A DNA stretch of 43,413 nt. Source: Lentisphaeria bacterium. GTDB lineage: Bacteria > Verrucomicrobiota > Lentisphaeria > Victivallales > JAADHT01. The position numbers were made by a program, and so were the translations under genes. This document shows, one piece after another, positions 25,466 through 33,676 of the stretch. Where the stretch lies: assembly GCA_015486135.1 (NCBI GenBank), contig WFSE01000049.1:1-43413 (forward strand), written 5' to 3'. The notes beneath the pieces were generated by a model. That model was not told the DNA's origin. It did not search any database and saw only the letters and a program-made list of their open reading frames with translations. Numbering within the stretch: position 1 is the first letter of the stretch; the number at the start of each line of letters is the position of its first letter.

Positions 25466-25709
25466 TATTACATTCAAAAAATCGGTATCCAAAGACTTTA
25501 GAAAAATAAGTCGTTCGGATGCGACTCGGATTATGAATAAACTCTCTTCAGGGCTTTCCGAAAAAGCTGACCAATTTCCTGAACTACAAGGTCCTTTTGC
25601 GGGTCTCAGAAAATACAGAGTCGAAAACTATCGTATCATTTACGCTCTAATCCATAATAGCGTCTTAATTGTTCGGATTTGCCACAGAAAAGATGTGAAT
25701 AAAAGATGA
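25455..25709 (+). CDS. RelE/ParE superfamily toxin
   Basis: An 84-residue basic protein with the RelE/ParE signature LQGPFAGLRKYRVENYRIIYAL and VRICHRKDV at the C-terminus. RelE members cut mRNA at the ribosome and ParE members poison gyrase; the sequence does not settle which. The start is TTG at 25455, inside the antitoxin frame, overlapping its stop by 11 bases. Translational coupling to the antitoxin is expected. All core residues look intact. Confidence 0.85.
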   Translation: MAYNITFKKSVSKDFRKISRSDATRIMNKLSSGLSEKADQFPELQGPFAGLRKYRVENYRIIYALIHNSVLIVRICHRKDVNKR

Positions 25710-25734
25710 AAATCAGGTAAAAGGTAGTTCCTAT

Positions 25735-25905
25735 CTCCCCCTCTCTACACCACCTAGCGTGCGGGGCCGCACTTGGTGGCGGTTTGCGGAACCGCGCTTG
25801 CTTTTCGCTAGTATTTCTGTTATGTTATCCATAGCGAATTGTTGTACAAGGGGACTTTAACCCCATTAGTCCATGCCCATGACGGGCGTAGACGAATTGG
25901 CGCAC
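25735..25905 (-). mobile_element. Probable group II intron remnant without a reverse transcriptase
   Basis: On the minus strand the sequence starts GTGCGCC and contains CATGGACTAATGGGGTTAAAGTCCCC, split here as CATGGACTAATGGGG and TTAAAGTCCCC, resembling domain I of bacterial group II introns. Near its end a domain V-like hairpin (25748-25780) has a CCACC/GGTGG basal stem and a GTGCGG/CCGCAC apical stem, followed by GTGTAGAGAGGGGG. No intron-encoded protein frame is present, so this is an internally deleted copy. Identification is from memory of intron consensus and was not folded. The exact 3' boundary is uncertain. Confidence 0.45.
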
Positions 25906-25906
25906 C

Positions 25907-25935
25907 TAATAGCTTTTTCGCTTGCGAAAAAACTG
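25907..25935. other. Terminator-like hairpin beside the intron remnant
   Basis: AGCTTTTTCG-CTTG-CGAAAAAACT forms a strong stem-loop. On the minus strand it lies directly 5' of the intron remnant's GTGCGCC end. That is the arrangement known for class C group II introns, which insert downstream of transcription terminators. Confidence 0.5.
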
Positions 25936-25950
25936 TAGGTGACCATACTG

Positions 25951-25980
25951 TTGGCAAAAAAACAAAACATCTGCTATATT
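25951..25980 (+). promoter_or_regulatory. Promoter of the truncated PIN gene
   Basis: TTGGCA (25951-25956), an 18-base spacer and TATATT (25975-25980) lie 37 bases upstream of the ATG at 26017. Confidence 0.45.
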
Positions 25981-26016
25981 ACAGTGTTAGACTGTCAAGA
26001 ATATTAGGGCAAAGAA

Positions 26017-26190
26017 ATGCATAAAGTATATATAGAAACAAGTGTTGTGAGTTATTATGTTGGTGAAATAAGCAAAAATATTATTATTGCGGGACATCAG
26101 GCTTCTACAAGAGATTTCTGGGTTCAGTTGCATGCGAAGATTGAACCTGTTATTTCTGCTTTAGTAACAAAAGAGGCATCGCAAGGTAAG
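26017..26190 (+). pseudogene. PIN-domain (VapC-like) toxin, truncated by a transposase remnant
   Basis: The first 57 or so residues read MHKVYIETSVVSYYVGEIS, then NIIIAGHQASTRDFW and SALVTKEASQG, which is the N-terminal third of a PIN-domain protein with its first catalytic Asp/Glu region (YIETSVVSYY). The homology ends near 26190, where transposase-like sequence begins in another frame. The open frame continues to 26262 as unrelated residues. The remaining PIN acidic residues are missing, so it should be inactive. No antitoxin partner is left next to it. Confidence 0.65.
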
Positions 26191-27021
26191 CGCGGCAATG
26201 ATTCGCCAGTGGAAAACTCTGGAGTTCGGCCGTGCGGCTGTCATGAGAATGTTTGCCGATGAATGCGGGTTGATGGGGGCACTCGAAGAGGCCTTCGGGA
26301 AGGCCGGAGCGCTCGAGATATTTTCACTTGCCTTGTTCGAATGCGTTGAGGGGAAGGCGTTGTACAGGGCGGAGAACTGGATTGAAGAAACGATTCTACT
26401 CGAAGAAAATCTAGCGCTTTCAAAATCCAGCATAGGTCGATTGATCTCGGACATCGGTTCCGACGAGCCCGGGAGAAGTTGTTTTTTCAAGGAGTGGATA
26501 AACGCCCTCGGGAAACCGAAAGTCCTTATACACGATACCACGTCTATCTCAAGTTATGCCGAAAAAATAAGCATGGTCGAATACGGGTATAAAAAAGTGT
26601 CTTGAAAGACACGGGCACAAGCTGGGCAGGATAGAAAGCGGGCTTCTTGTCGGAGACGACTCCTACCGTTACGCGAAAGATGTTATCCAAAGCAAGGAAA
26701 AAGGGAAAAGAGGTCGCTCCCATAAACTCGGATCGCATATATAAGAACTCAACCCCGAACAAGCGCCCTCATGTCGCATCGGATATGAATGTCCAGGGAA
26801 AGCTTTTCATCGGCTTTGTCGCCGTGATTCTTCATGTGCTTATGGAAAACAGGCCGAGAAAGCGCGGACTGCTCAACTCCTATACTGTTAATCAGGCATT
26901 TGATTTGCTAAGGAAAATCCGGGTCGGAATCACCTCGTCCGGAAAGAAAGTGCTTCAAGAAGTGCCAAGCAAGACGAGGGCTCTGCTCGAAAAAATAGAT
27001 GTCTTGCTACCTAAAATGTAG
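26189..27021 (+). pseudogene. Decayed IS4/IS1634-like transposase
   Basis: The pieces read in at least three frames. Frame one (26189-26605) has IRQWKTLEFGRAAVMRMF, then LMGALEEAFGKAGALEIF and HDTTSISSYAEK, where the Asp after IH fits the first DDE residue. Frame two (about 26600-26740) has LERHGHKLGRIESGLLVGD, then VIQSKEKGKRGRSHKLGSH. Frame three (about 26735-27021) has SDMNVQGKLFIGFVAVIL, then NRPRKRGLLNSYTVNQAF, the usual C-terminal part. The central part between the EYGY segment and KLGRIES, roughly 200 or more residues in intact relatives, is missing. It is therefore a multiply frameshifted, internally deleted remnant. The assignment to IS1634 rather than another IS4-type family is tentative. 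Confidence 0.7.
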
Positions 27022-27620
27022 TTAGGACGATAATGGGAAGTTCAGGACTAGAATAGCTTAATCACAATGCCAACGTTGTAGGCGGCAGATCCGTGTTTTT
27101 AAGATTTATCCCACCACGGAGAGCATGAAGCCCACGAAGATGCCGCTTCTGCGTGCGGAACCGGCATGCTGCGGGGAAGAGGAAAGAAACTCTGCGTTCT
27201 TTGCGTCTTCGCGAGGAATAGAAACCGCGCGAAGCGTGTTTGAGCCGTAGGCTCTTTGGAGTGCCTGTGCTGAGCTTGTCGAAGTGCGGCGGCCCTGTGC
27301 CGCTTTGGATTATTGGGGGGCAGGGAGACCGGGGGACAAGGGGACGCAAGACACAGGACTCAAGACGGCAATGCGAGTGCTTAGGGACAGGTTAACTGTG
27401 GATGCTCGGGACGCTTGGTTTCGAGCATTTGATTTTTGAAAATCCGAATTTGTTTAGAATTTCGGATTTCTTATTTCGGATTTTCACATGTGCTTGCCAA
27501 TTATTCAGTGAGCCCTATTTGGTTTTGCGGGATGCAAAACGTTGTTTAGGTGGTATATTTTGCGGTATGGCCCTGCGGGCGGGGTGTCGGAGTGAATTAC
27601 GTGACATGAGGGACGGTGCG
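27022..27620. other. Intergenic stretch with mixed short repeats, no gene seen
   Basis: This 599-bp gap holds TGGGAAGTTCAGGACTAG at about 27033, possibly the right end of the decayed insertion sequence. It also has GTGCCTGTGCTGAGCTTGTCGAAG (27261-27284), whose reverse complement contains CTTCGACAAGCTCAGCAC, a dispersed repeat seen in many bacteria. TCTGCGTTCTTTGCGTCTTCGCGAG (27193-27217) is echoed near 28209-28238. A run of TTTCGGATTT repeats lies at 27440-27490 and a repeat terminus at 27492-27516. No coding region is convincing. Confidence 0.6.
27492..27516. repeat. MITE-like repeat terminus, copy D
   Basis: GCTTGCCAATTATTCAGTG followed by AGCCCTA matches the last 25 bases of copy C exactly except for the missing tandem unit. 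The rest of the element is absent. Confidence 0.65.
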
Positions 27621-28097
27621 ATGAATTTCAGAAAACGCATAGTGGAGAATCAGCCTGGCTTCCAAATGGCGCCGATGATCGACATAGTGTTTCTGCTTCT
27701 CATCTTTTTCATCGCCGCGTCGGTCTATTCCCAATGGGAGTCGAAACTGGGGATAAAGGTTCCCACCGCGAAGAGCGCGGAAGAGCGTCCCCGTTTTCCG
27801 GGCGAAGCGATAATCAACATAGACGCCAACGGCAAGTATTATCTCAACTCGATCGAGTTCACGCCCGGCAGGCTGAAGACCGTGCTAGCCAAACTGGCGG
27901 AGACATATCCGGGACAGCCTGTGGTCGTCCGCGCCGACAAACGGGCGCCGTGCCGTTATCTGATTCAGGTCATCGACATCTGCGCCCAAACCGATATCGG
28001 CGACATTTCGTTCGCCACAATCAAGCCATCCTCGGGCGGGGGCAAACGGGGAGGCGCTGGAGCCGCCGCACCGCCGCCCAAGGGGAACGGCAAATAA
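27621..28097 (+). CDS. ExbD/TolR-family biopolymer transport protein
   Basis: A 158-residue inner-membrane protein with one N-terminal helix and a periplasmic domain. The helix contains the key Asp in PMIDIVFLLLIFFIAASV, which carries protons in ExbB-ExbD and TolQ-TolR motors. The periplasmic part has VVVRADKRAPCRYLIQVIDICAQ, typical of the family, and ends in a Gly/Lys/Pro-rich tail (SSGGGKRGGAG and on). The ATG at 27621 has GAGGGA seven bases upstream; ATG 27606 and longer starts are less likely. No exbB/tolQ gene is adjacent. It lies upstream of a large TPR gene, a pairing common in PVC bacteria. Confidence 0.85.
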   Translation: MNFRKRIVENQPGFQMAPMIDIVFLLLIFFIAASVYSQWESKLGIKVPTAKSAEERPRFPGEAIINIDANGKYYLNSIEFTPGRLKTVLAKLAETYPGQPVVVRADKRAPCRYLIQVIDICAQTDIGDISFATIKPSSGGGKRGGAGAAAPPPKGNGK

Positions 28098-28297
28098 GAC
28101 CTAGTAGGCAGGGGTTATTTTCCGGCGGCGGCGGAAATCCAAGATGAGAAATCCGAAGCTCGAAATACTATCTGTCCTCCGTAGCTTGGAGGGCAGGCGG
28201 GATTTAGCATCTCCGCATTCTTTGCTTCTCTGCGAGGGAAAGCAAAAGGAGAAGAGAGCGTCCCGCAGAATTCGCGGAGGCCTCGAAGGGTAAGAGT
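28098..28297. other. Intergenic spacer with degenerate short repeats
   Basis: It holds ATCCGAAGCTCGAAATAC, a stretch TGTCCTCCGTAGCTTGGAGGGCAGG that can form a hairpin, and TCTCCGCATTCTTTGCTTCTCTGCG, which resembles 27193-27217. No gene is seen. GAAGGG near 28284 serves the next start. Confidence 0.5.
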
Positions 28298-30784
28298 ATG
28301 TTTAACCAGATGAAAACAAAGCACTTGCCAATTATTCCACAGGTCCTGCGGAGCGCTGCTATCGCCACCATTTTCGTGGCATGCGCTCGGGCTACGTTCG
28401 GGACTCCTCCCGCCGCCGTTCCCAAATCCGGCGGGCATGTGGTCTCAAACGACGAGAAGAAGCTCTACATAGACGAGCAGATCCGTTTCGCCGAGGGGTT
28501 GCGCAAACGCAAGCACTACGATTTAGCCATCGAGGAGTACAAAAGGCTGGTCGGCAGGTTCAAAGACAATCCCATAGTTGCGCAGGCTTGGGCGAATCTG
28601 GCGCGCGTATTGGCGGAGAAGGGGGATTACGATGCCGCGTTCAAGACATTCGACTACTTTTTCAAGACATTCCCTGATTCGAGGATATTCCATGCGACCA
28701 AGCTCCGTCGCGCGTTGGCGCTACACTCATCCAAGATCCCAGGAGGCAAAAAAGAGGCGGAAAAGGCGTTGACTGAATTGGAGGGGGATTCCAAGGCGCC
28801 CGCGATAATCCGCGACGCGGCGGCGTACCACTTGGCGTCTTTCGTGTTGTCAGACGGTCGAACTGAAGAGGCGATGAAAAAATTCGCCGCCTTGGCGAAG
28901 CTCGGCGTCACCTCGTCTCCCGAGCATGACTTCCGGGCGTCGGCGGCAATGAGATTGGCGACAATACTGGCGAAACGGAACAAGATTAAGGAAGCAATGG
29001 CCGCCATTCGGCCGCTGGTGTCGGGGAAGGGACTTTCCAGCGACATTCGTTCGCGCGCCATGTACGCTCTTGGCTCGCTGGCGCTTAGGGAAAAAGACTA
29101 CGCCAGCGCCGACAAGCTATTCGCGGAGCTCGCGGCGTTGTTTCCCAGCAATGCGTTGGCGGTGGAGGCGTCCAAGAACAGATTATCGGTTTTGTTTCGA
29201 CTAGGCGACTACCAAAGTGTGGCGCTCGAGTCGGACAAATTGCTAAAAAGGCGGGACATCTCGACCGCGGATCTCGCGGATATCCACGCGTTGAAAGGCG
29301 CGGCGTTGGCTAAACTCGGTTTCGACATCAAGGCGCTGAAAGAGTTCGAATTTGTTTTGAAATCGAAATTCACCTCGTCCGAAACGAGACGGTTCGCAGA
29401 GCTTCAACGTGTAAAAACATTGTTGAATTCCGGGAATACCGCAGCCGCGCTCGCCACGGGGGAAAGGATTGTCAACGCCAACCCCCTGGATGGCGGTCTG
29501 GCTTGCGACGTTATCGTTCTTTTGAAATCCAAAGCGCCTCCCGCCAAGATCGAGGCGTTATTGAAAAAAGCGGTGGCCCGACTAGATACCGCCACGCTGG
29601 AAGGGTCTTCCACCCGACTGCAACTGGCATCTCTGCTCAGCAGTCGCGGCAAAAGGGATGAAGCGTTGAAGATTTTGGATTTCGTGGCTGAAAAGGGATT
29701 CCCGAGGCTCAAGCCATACGCCACCTTGGCCGCCGCAAGGGTTTTGGAATCAAAAGGTGATATCGCCGAAGCTCTGAAAAAACTCGAGGAGCTTGTCCGG
29801 ACGTGCTCCAGCAAAGATATCAGGCCAGACGCCATGCTGAAGACAGCGGTGTTGTTGCTGAGGGACGAAAAGCAATGGGATTCCGCCGTCGCCTACTTGG
29901 ACGAGATTGGCAAGAAATATCCAGGCACCTCCTTCGCCGCCGCCGCTATTTTCTACAAAGGATTTTTGGAGTTCCAGAAAGGGCGTTGGGATGCCGCCGA
30001 GAAAATATTGAGACAGGCGGTTTCCCCAAAAAACAAGGAGCTCAGCCCCGTCTTGTCGAATTCTGCCAAGGTATATCTAGCCTGGACGTTTTTAAGGAAA
30101 AAGGACTTCAAACAGGCCCTTGCCGTGGCGGAAAAACTTCCAGCCGAAGCGTTTCGGAGCGCTCCTCCGGCTTTTCTCGAGGAAACAGGACGGATCGCAC
30201 TGAAAAACGCGCATGATTTGGCCAATCGATGCTTTGCCGCGCTTTCCGCGTCCAACGACCCTGTGGAACGTCAACATGGAATTATCGGCAAAGCGAAATT
30301 AGCGGTGGCCGCGGGGGATTCAGTAAAAGCCATCGACATCTACAAGGAGGCTTCCAAGATGACCGCCGACCCCGTCGCCACCAACAAGGCGATTCTGGCG
30401 CTTGGGGAGCTTTTAGCGCAACGCGGAAACGACGACGAAGCGGTGCTCTACATTGAAAAGTGCCTGGAAAACCCTGTTGACAAAGCGGTATCCGCCAAGG
30501 CGCGCCTCGCTTTGGCCAAAATCCTTTCCAAAAAACCGGATAGACTGAAGGTCGCCAATCGCTACGCCATGTCGGTATTCGTCCTATCCCCGAACAACGA
30601 CACTTGCGCCGAGGCAATGTTGCTCAGCGCAGAGCTTTCCATTCGCGCCAACAATATATCCGAGGCCCGGGACACCTTCCGCGAATTCCGTAAAAGATTT
30701 CCTGATAGACTCTCATCCAAACGAGCAAAAGGTATCGCCGCCAAACTCACAGACTCCCCTCTCTCCGAAAGCCACAGAAAGTAA
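28298..30784 (+). CDS. Secreted TPR-repeat protein; N-terminus derived from a repeat element
   Basis: The 828-residue protein has a signal peptide (LRSAAIATIFVACARATFGT, cleavage near residue 35) and then about 15 or more TPR-like units from residue 60 onward, with typical ALRLA/AEKALTELE-type helices (ALALGELLAQRGNDDEAVLY near the end). It is probably periplasmic or outer-membrane associated. Bases 28301-28346, coding MFNQMKTKHLPIIPQVL (start Met to Leu17), match the right part of the MITE-like repeat (TTAACC-ATGAAAA-AAGCACTTGCCAATTATTC). The n-region of the signal peptide therefore came from the repeat. The ATG at 28298 has GAAGGG seven bases upstream; the repeat's own ATG is at 28310. It follows exbD by 200 bases. 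Confidence 0.85.
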   Translation: MFNQMKTKHLPIIPQVLRSAAIATIFVACARATFGTPPAAVPKSGGHVVSNDEKKLYIDEQIRFAEGLRKRKHYDLAIEEYKRLVGRFKDNPIVAQAWANLARVLAEKGDYDAAFKTFDYFFKTFPDSRIFHATKLRRALALHSSKIPGGKKEAEKALTELEGDSKAPAIIRDAAAYHLASFVLSDGRTEEAMKKFAALAKLGVTSSPEHDFRASAAMRLATILAKRNKIKEAMAAIRPLVSGKGLSSDIRSRAMYALGSLALREKDYASADKLFAELAALFPSNALAVEASKNRLSVLFRLGDYQSVALESDKLLKRRDISTADLADIHALKGAALAKLGFDIKALKEFEFVLKSKFTSSETRRFAELQRVKTLLNSGNTAAALATGERIVNANPLDGGLACDVIVLLKSKAPPAKIEALLKKAVARLDTATLEGSSTRLQLASLLSSRGKRDEALKILDFVAEKGFPRLKPYATLAAARVLESKGDIAEALKKLEELVRTCSSKDIRPDAMLKTAVLLLRDEKQWDSAVAYLDEIGKKYPGTSFAAAAIFYKGFLEFQKGRWDAAEKILRQAVSPKNKELSPVLSNSAKVYLAWTFLRKKDFKQALAVAEKLPAEAFRSAPPAFLEETGRIALKNAHDLANRCFAALSASNDPVERQHGIIGKAKLAVAAGDSVKAIDIYKEASKMTADPVATNKAILALGELLAQRGNDDEAVLYIEKCLENPVDKAVSAKARLALAKILSKKPDRLKVANRYAMSVFVLSPNNDTCAEAMLLSAELSIRANNISEARDTFREFRKRFPDRLSSKRAKGIAAKLTDSPLSESHRK
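28301..28346. repeat. MITE-like repeat fragment, copy E, inside the TPR gene
   Basis: TTTAACCAGATGAAAACAAAG then CACTTGCCAATTATTCCACAGG (read in two pieces) differ from copies C and F at only a few positions. The fragment is in frame with the TPR protein and encodes its first residues. Confidence 0.65.
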
Positions 30785-30839
30785 AATCTTCCGGGAGGAA
30801 ATTCCCTAGGTCCTTTTCTCCGGGCCCGCCAATTCTGCG

Positions 30840-31015
30840 ACATGCGTCCGTGTGTTTTTCTGAAACACCCTAGAGCCTCTAACGATTTGAGGCTCCAAGG
30901 GTTTTGGGAGATTCTCCCAAAACATTGGAGATCGGCACTATTAAAAACAGGCTTAACCCAATGAAAATTAAGCACTTGCCAATTATTCAGCAGGACCCAA
31001 TTATTCAGTGGGACC
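30840..31015. repeat. MITE-like repeat, copy F (right two thirds)
   Basis: It contains the long hairpin at 30893-30930 (CTCCAAGG-G-TTTTGGGAG, loop ATT, CTCCCAAAACATTGGAG), then ATGAAAATTAAGCACTTGCC and two tandem end motifs ending TGGGACCTA. It matches copy C closely from the hairpin onward. The left end is not clear. Confidence 0.72.
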
Positions 31016-31191
31016 TAAAGGGATCCTTCGCTTCGCAGGGAGAGTTCGCCAGTGTATCCACTAGGGAAGGGGCATCATTCCCATGGCATCCAGTGCCAAT
31101 TCCACGCTTTACCCCCTCCGTGCCGCAGGCACCGTTCCGGCTTTGCTGAAGGGGTACCGACTTCGTCGGCTCATAGCCCCAGTTGAATCTA

Positions 31192-31220
31192 TTGCATATT
31201 TTCTCGAATGGCGGTATACT
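31192..31220 (+). promoter_or_regulatory. Sigma-70-type promoter of the hybrid kinase gene
   Basis: TTGCAT (31192-31197), a 17-base spacer and TATACT (31215-31220) lie 31 bases before the ATG. Confidence 0.6.
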
Positions 31221-31251
31221 TTGATTATTCTAAGTCTCACGGAGTCGGCAC

Positions 31252-33531
31252 ATGGCGAAAATGCGGAGACACACCGAAGAGAAGCGCTTGGAGCCAGCGC
31301 TTGGAGTGGTGTTGTTGATAGTGGGCTTATCAACCGTTTTGGTAGCGTCGTTCGCTATTTTTCTGGTGTACAGATTCGACGACATGTACCGCTCGGATAA
31401 GCAACGCAGAGACACCCAACGCATCGCCATAGAAATAAACAGAATATTCTGTGACGAGGAAGACTCCGCGGAGACTCTAGCCACCTTGCCAAGTATAAGA
31501 AACGTGGCGACTGGCACAACCGGCCCTGACAGTCCGATAGCGCGGGCCACTTGCGTAGTCGCTAAAAATCTTATTGGGGCCTCGATCGTCTACGCCATGA
31601 ATCGCGACGGAGACGTGGTGGCATGCTCTCCATACGGTCCGGACGGGCGAAAAACGCTTACTGGGAACAACTACAAGTTCAGACCCTACTTCAAAAACGC
31701 GATAAAAGGGCACAATGCGATGTATTTAGCCCTGGGAGTGACAACGGGGAAGCGCGGCGTGTACTATAGCGCGCCAATCCACAGCGTCGGCAAGGGCTCG
31801 CCCATAGTCGGAGTCATGGTGGTGAAGGAGGGAGTTGAAAAAATCGACAGGATACTGTCCAAAATCGATTTTGGACCAGCTGCGTTGTTGTCGCCCGATG
31901 GAATAGTTTTCGCCACGAACATGCAGGGCTGGCTTTTCACTGCGGCGTTCCAACTATCCGAAAAAAGACGATCGGAACTACGCGCGTCGCATCAATTCGC
32001 CAACAAGCCACTGGTTCCGCTTTCCGTAAGCCTTGATCGCCCCCGGTGTCGTATCGATTCCGTAAATTACGCCGTGGTGCGCGAATCTGTGGGCAACAGG
32101 GGGTGGAGCGTGGTGTCGCTCAGAAAAATTTCCGGGGTTTTTCCTTACGGCAAAGCCCTGTTGGCCACGGCTGGGGTTGTATTGCTGTCGCTTGTTTCCT
32201 CGTTGTATGTCTTCTCCGCCGGTAGCAGACACAAACTAAGGCGCGACCTCCGCATGCGAAACGAGGAGTTGATAAAAACAAACCGCGAGCTGAAAGATGA
32301 GATTATAGAGCACATGCGGGCGCAACAGGCGCTTCTCGACGCTAAAGAACAGGCGGAAAGCGCGAACCGCGCCAAGAGCGAGTTTCTAGCGAATATGAGC
32401 CATGAAATAAGGACCCCCATGAATGGGATTATGGGGATGGCGGAATTGCTTCTTGATGGAGATTTGGACATGGACCAACGCGAACGGGCCGAGGCCATTA
32501 TACGGTCGTCGACCGCGCTATTGGAAATTCTAAACGACATACTGGACTTTTCGAAGATAGAGGCTGGAAAATTATTTTTGGACAAAGCGCCCTGCGAGTT
32601 GCACGATGTTATGGAATCCGTCCGTCTTCTTTTCGCCGCCGTGGCGGAGGAGAAAGGGATAAATCTTACAACTGAAAGCGACTCCGAACCGCCGGAATGG
32701 GTTTTAACCGACGAGGGAAGGCTACGGCAAATCCTGGCCAATTTGGTGGGCAACGCCGTTAAATTCACGGAATCCGGAGGTGTCTCCATCTCGCTGAGCA
32801 CCCACTCCAACCAGGTGAATGACAACAGGGTCGTGGTGGAGTTCCAAGTGAAAGATACTGGAATTGGGATAGCGCCAGACCACTTGAGGGCCATTTTCGA
32901 TAAGTTTTCTCAGGCCGATGCATCCATGAGCAGACGGTTCGGCGGCACTGGACTGGGGCTGACAATCACCAAGCAACTCGTCGAGCTAATGGGGGGCAAA
33001 ATAAGTGTTAAAAGCGATTTAGGAAAAGGTTCGGTGTTCACATTCTCCGTGGAACTCGAGAAGTCCCCCCTCCCTCCGAAGAAAGAAAAGAAGGACTACG
33101 AAAAAAAGCACGATTCGCCGCTAAATCAAATGGCAGGCGACGGAACAAATACCCCGCGGGCGGTGCGAACGCTTCTAGCGGAAGACAACAAGATAAATCA
33201 AAAACTAGCAAAAACCGTGCTCTCCAAAATGGGATGCGAAGTCGACTTGGCGGAAAATGGAGCACAAGCGGTTGAGATGGCCGCTCGGAATGAATACGAT
33301 ATCGTTTTCATGGATTGCCAAATGCCCGAGATGGACGGATTCGAGGCCACTCGAAAAATCAGGGAGGAGGAAATACTGTCGGGACGGCAACGCATTCCAA
33401 TAGTGGCGATGACCGCCAACGCGATGCCTGGCGACAAGGAGCGTTGCTTGGAATCCGGGATGAACGATTACATCAGCAAACCAGTCAAGAAGGACCGATT
33501 AGCCGAAGTGCTGAAGAAATATACTGGATAA
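31252..33531 (+). CDS. Hybrid sensor histidine kinase/response regulator
   Basis: The 759-residue membrane sensor has an N-terminal helix (residues 16-42) and a periplasmic region to about 300 that resembles a dCache-type sensor ([20 protein letters not shown]). A second helix at about 300-325 precedes a coiled coil. HisKA follows with His384 in [12 protein letters not shown]. The HATPase domain has [42 protein letters not shown]-terminal receiver domain (about 640-757) has the phospho-acceptor Asp688 in [12 protein letters not shown] and the KP of YISKPVKK. The whole phosphorelay should run within this one protein. There is no adjacent response regulator, so the output partner and ligand are unknown. 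Confidence 0.93.
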   Translation: MAKMRRHTEEKRLEPALGVVLLIVGLSTVLVASFAIFLVYRFDDMYRSDKQRRDTQRIAIEINRIFCDEEDSAETLATLPSIRNVATGTTGPDSPIARATCVVAKNLIGASIVYAMNRDGDVVACSPYGPDGRKTLTGNNYKFRPYFKNAIKGHNAMYLALGVTTGKRGVYYSAPIHSVGKGSPIVGVMVVKEGVEKIDRILSKIDFGPAALLSPDGIVFATNMQGWLFTAAFQLSEKRRSELRASHQFANKPLVPLSVSLDRPRCRIDSVNYAVVRESVGNRGWSVVSLRKISGVFPYGKALLATAGVVLLSLVSSLYVFSAGSRHKLRRDLRMRNEELIKTNRELKDEIIEHMRAQQALLDAKEQAESANRAKSEFLANMSHEIRTPMNGIMGMAELLLDGDLDMDQRERAEAIIRSSTALLEILNDILDFSKIEAGKLFLDKAPCELHDVMESVRLLFAAVAEEKGINLTTESDSEPPEWVLTDEGRLRQILANLVGNAVKFTESGGVSISLSTHSNQVNDNRVVVEFQVKDTGIGIAPDHLRAIFDKFSQADASMSRRFGGTGLGLTITKQLVELMGGKISVKSDLGKGSVFTFSVELEKSPLPPKKEKKDYEKKHDSPLNQMAGDGTNTPRAVRTLLAEDNKINQKLAKTVLSKMGCEVDLAENGAQAVEMAARNEYDIVFMDCQMPEMDGFEATRKIREEEILSGRQRIPIVAMTANAMPGDKERCLESGMNDYISKPVKKDRLAEVLKKYTG

Positions 33532-33590
33532 TGCGGGGGGCTTCCGCCTTGCGCCGTCCTCCCAGGACCAGCATCTTTTCCCTAGCCTCC

Positions 33591-33618
33591 TTGAGTTTTC
33601 CCCAAGTTTACCTATATT
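33591..33618 (+). promoter_or_regulatory. Possible promoter of mreB
   Basis: TTGAGT (33591-33596), a 16-base spacer and TATATT (33613-33618) lie 58 bases upstream of the mreB ATG, after the end of the kinase gene. Confidence 0.5.
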
Positions 33619-33676
33619 GTTTTTTTCGCACATGTAATCGTTGGGACCAAGAGCGGAGGGAACCGGAGCCAACTCT

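Larger units (their letters stand above)
30785..31251. other. 467-bp intergenic region: repeat copy F plus kinase promoter
   Basis: Apart from repeat F (30840-31015) and the promoter at 31192-31220, this region has a small hairpin ACCGACTTCGTCGG near 31157 and GCCGCAGGC near 31122. No gene is supported. Confidence 0.6.

Noticed and set aside
25839-26024. Small plus-strand frame between the toxin gene and the PIN gene
   Set aside because: It runs through the intron remnant and a hairpin and has no ribosome site or recognisable domain.
26647-27021. Open frame of 124 codons taken alone as a gene
   Set aside because: Its C-terminal part matches the end of the decayed transposase, and the N-terminal part is out-of-frame transposase sequence.
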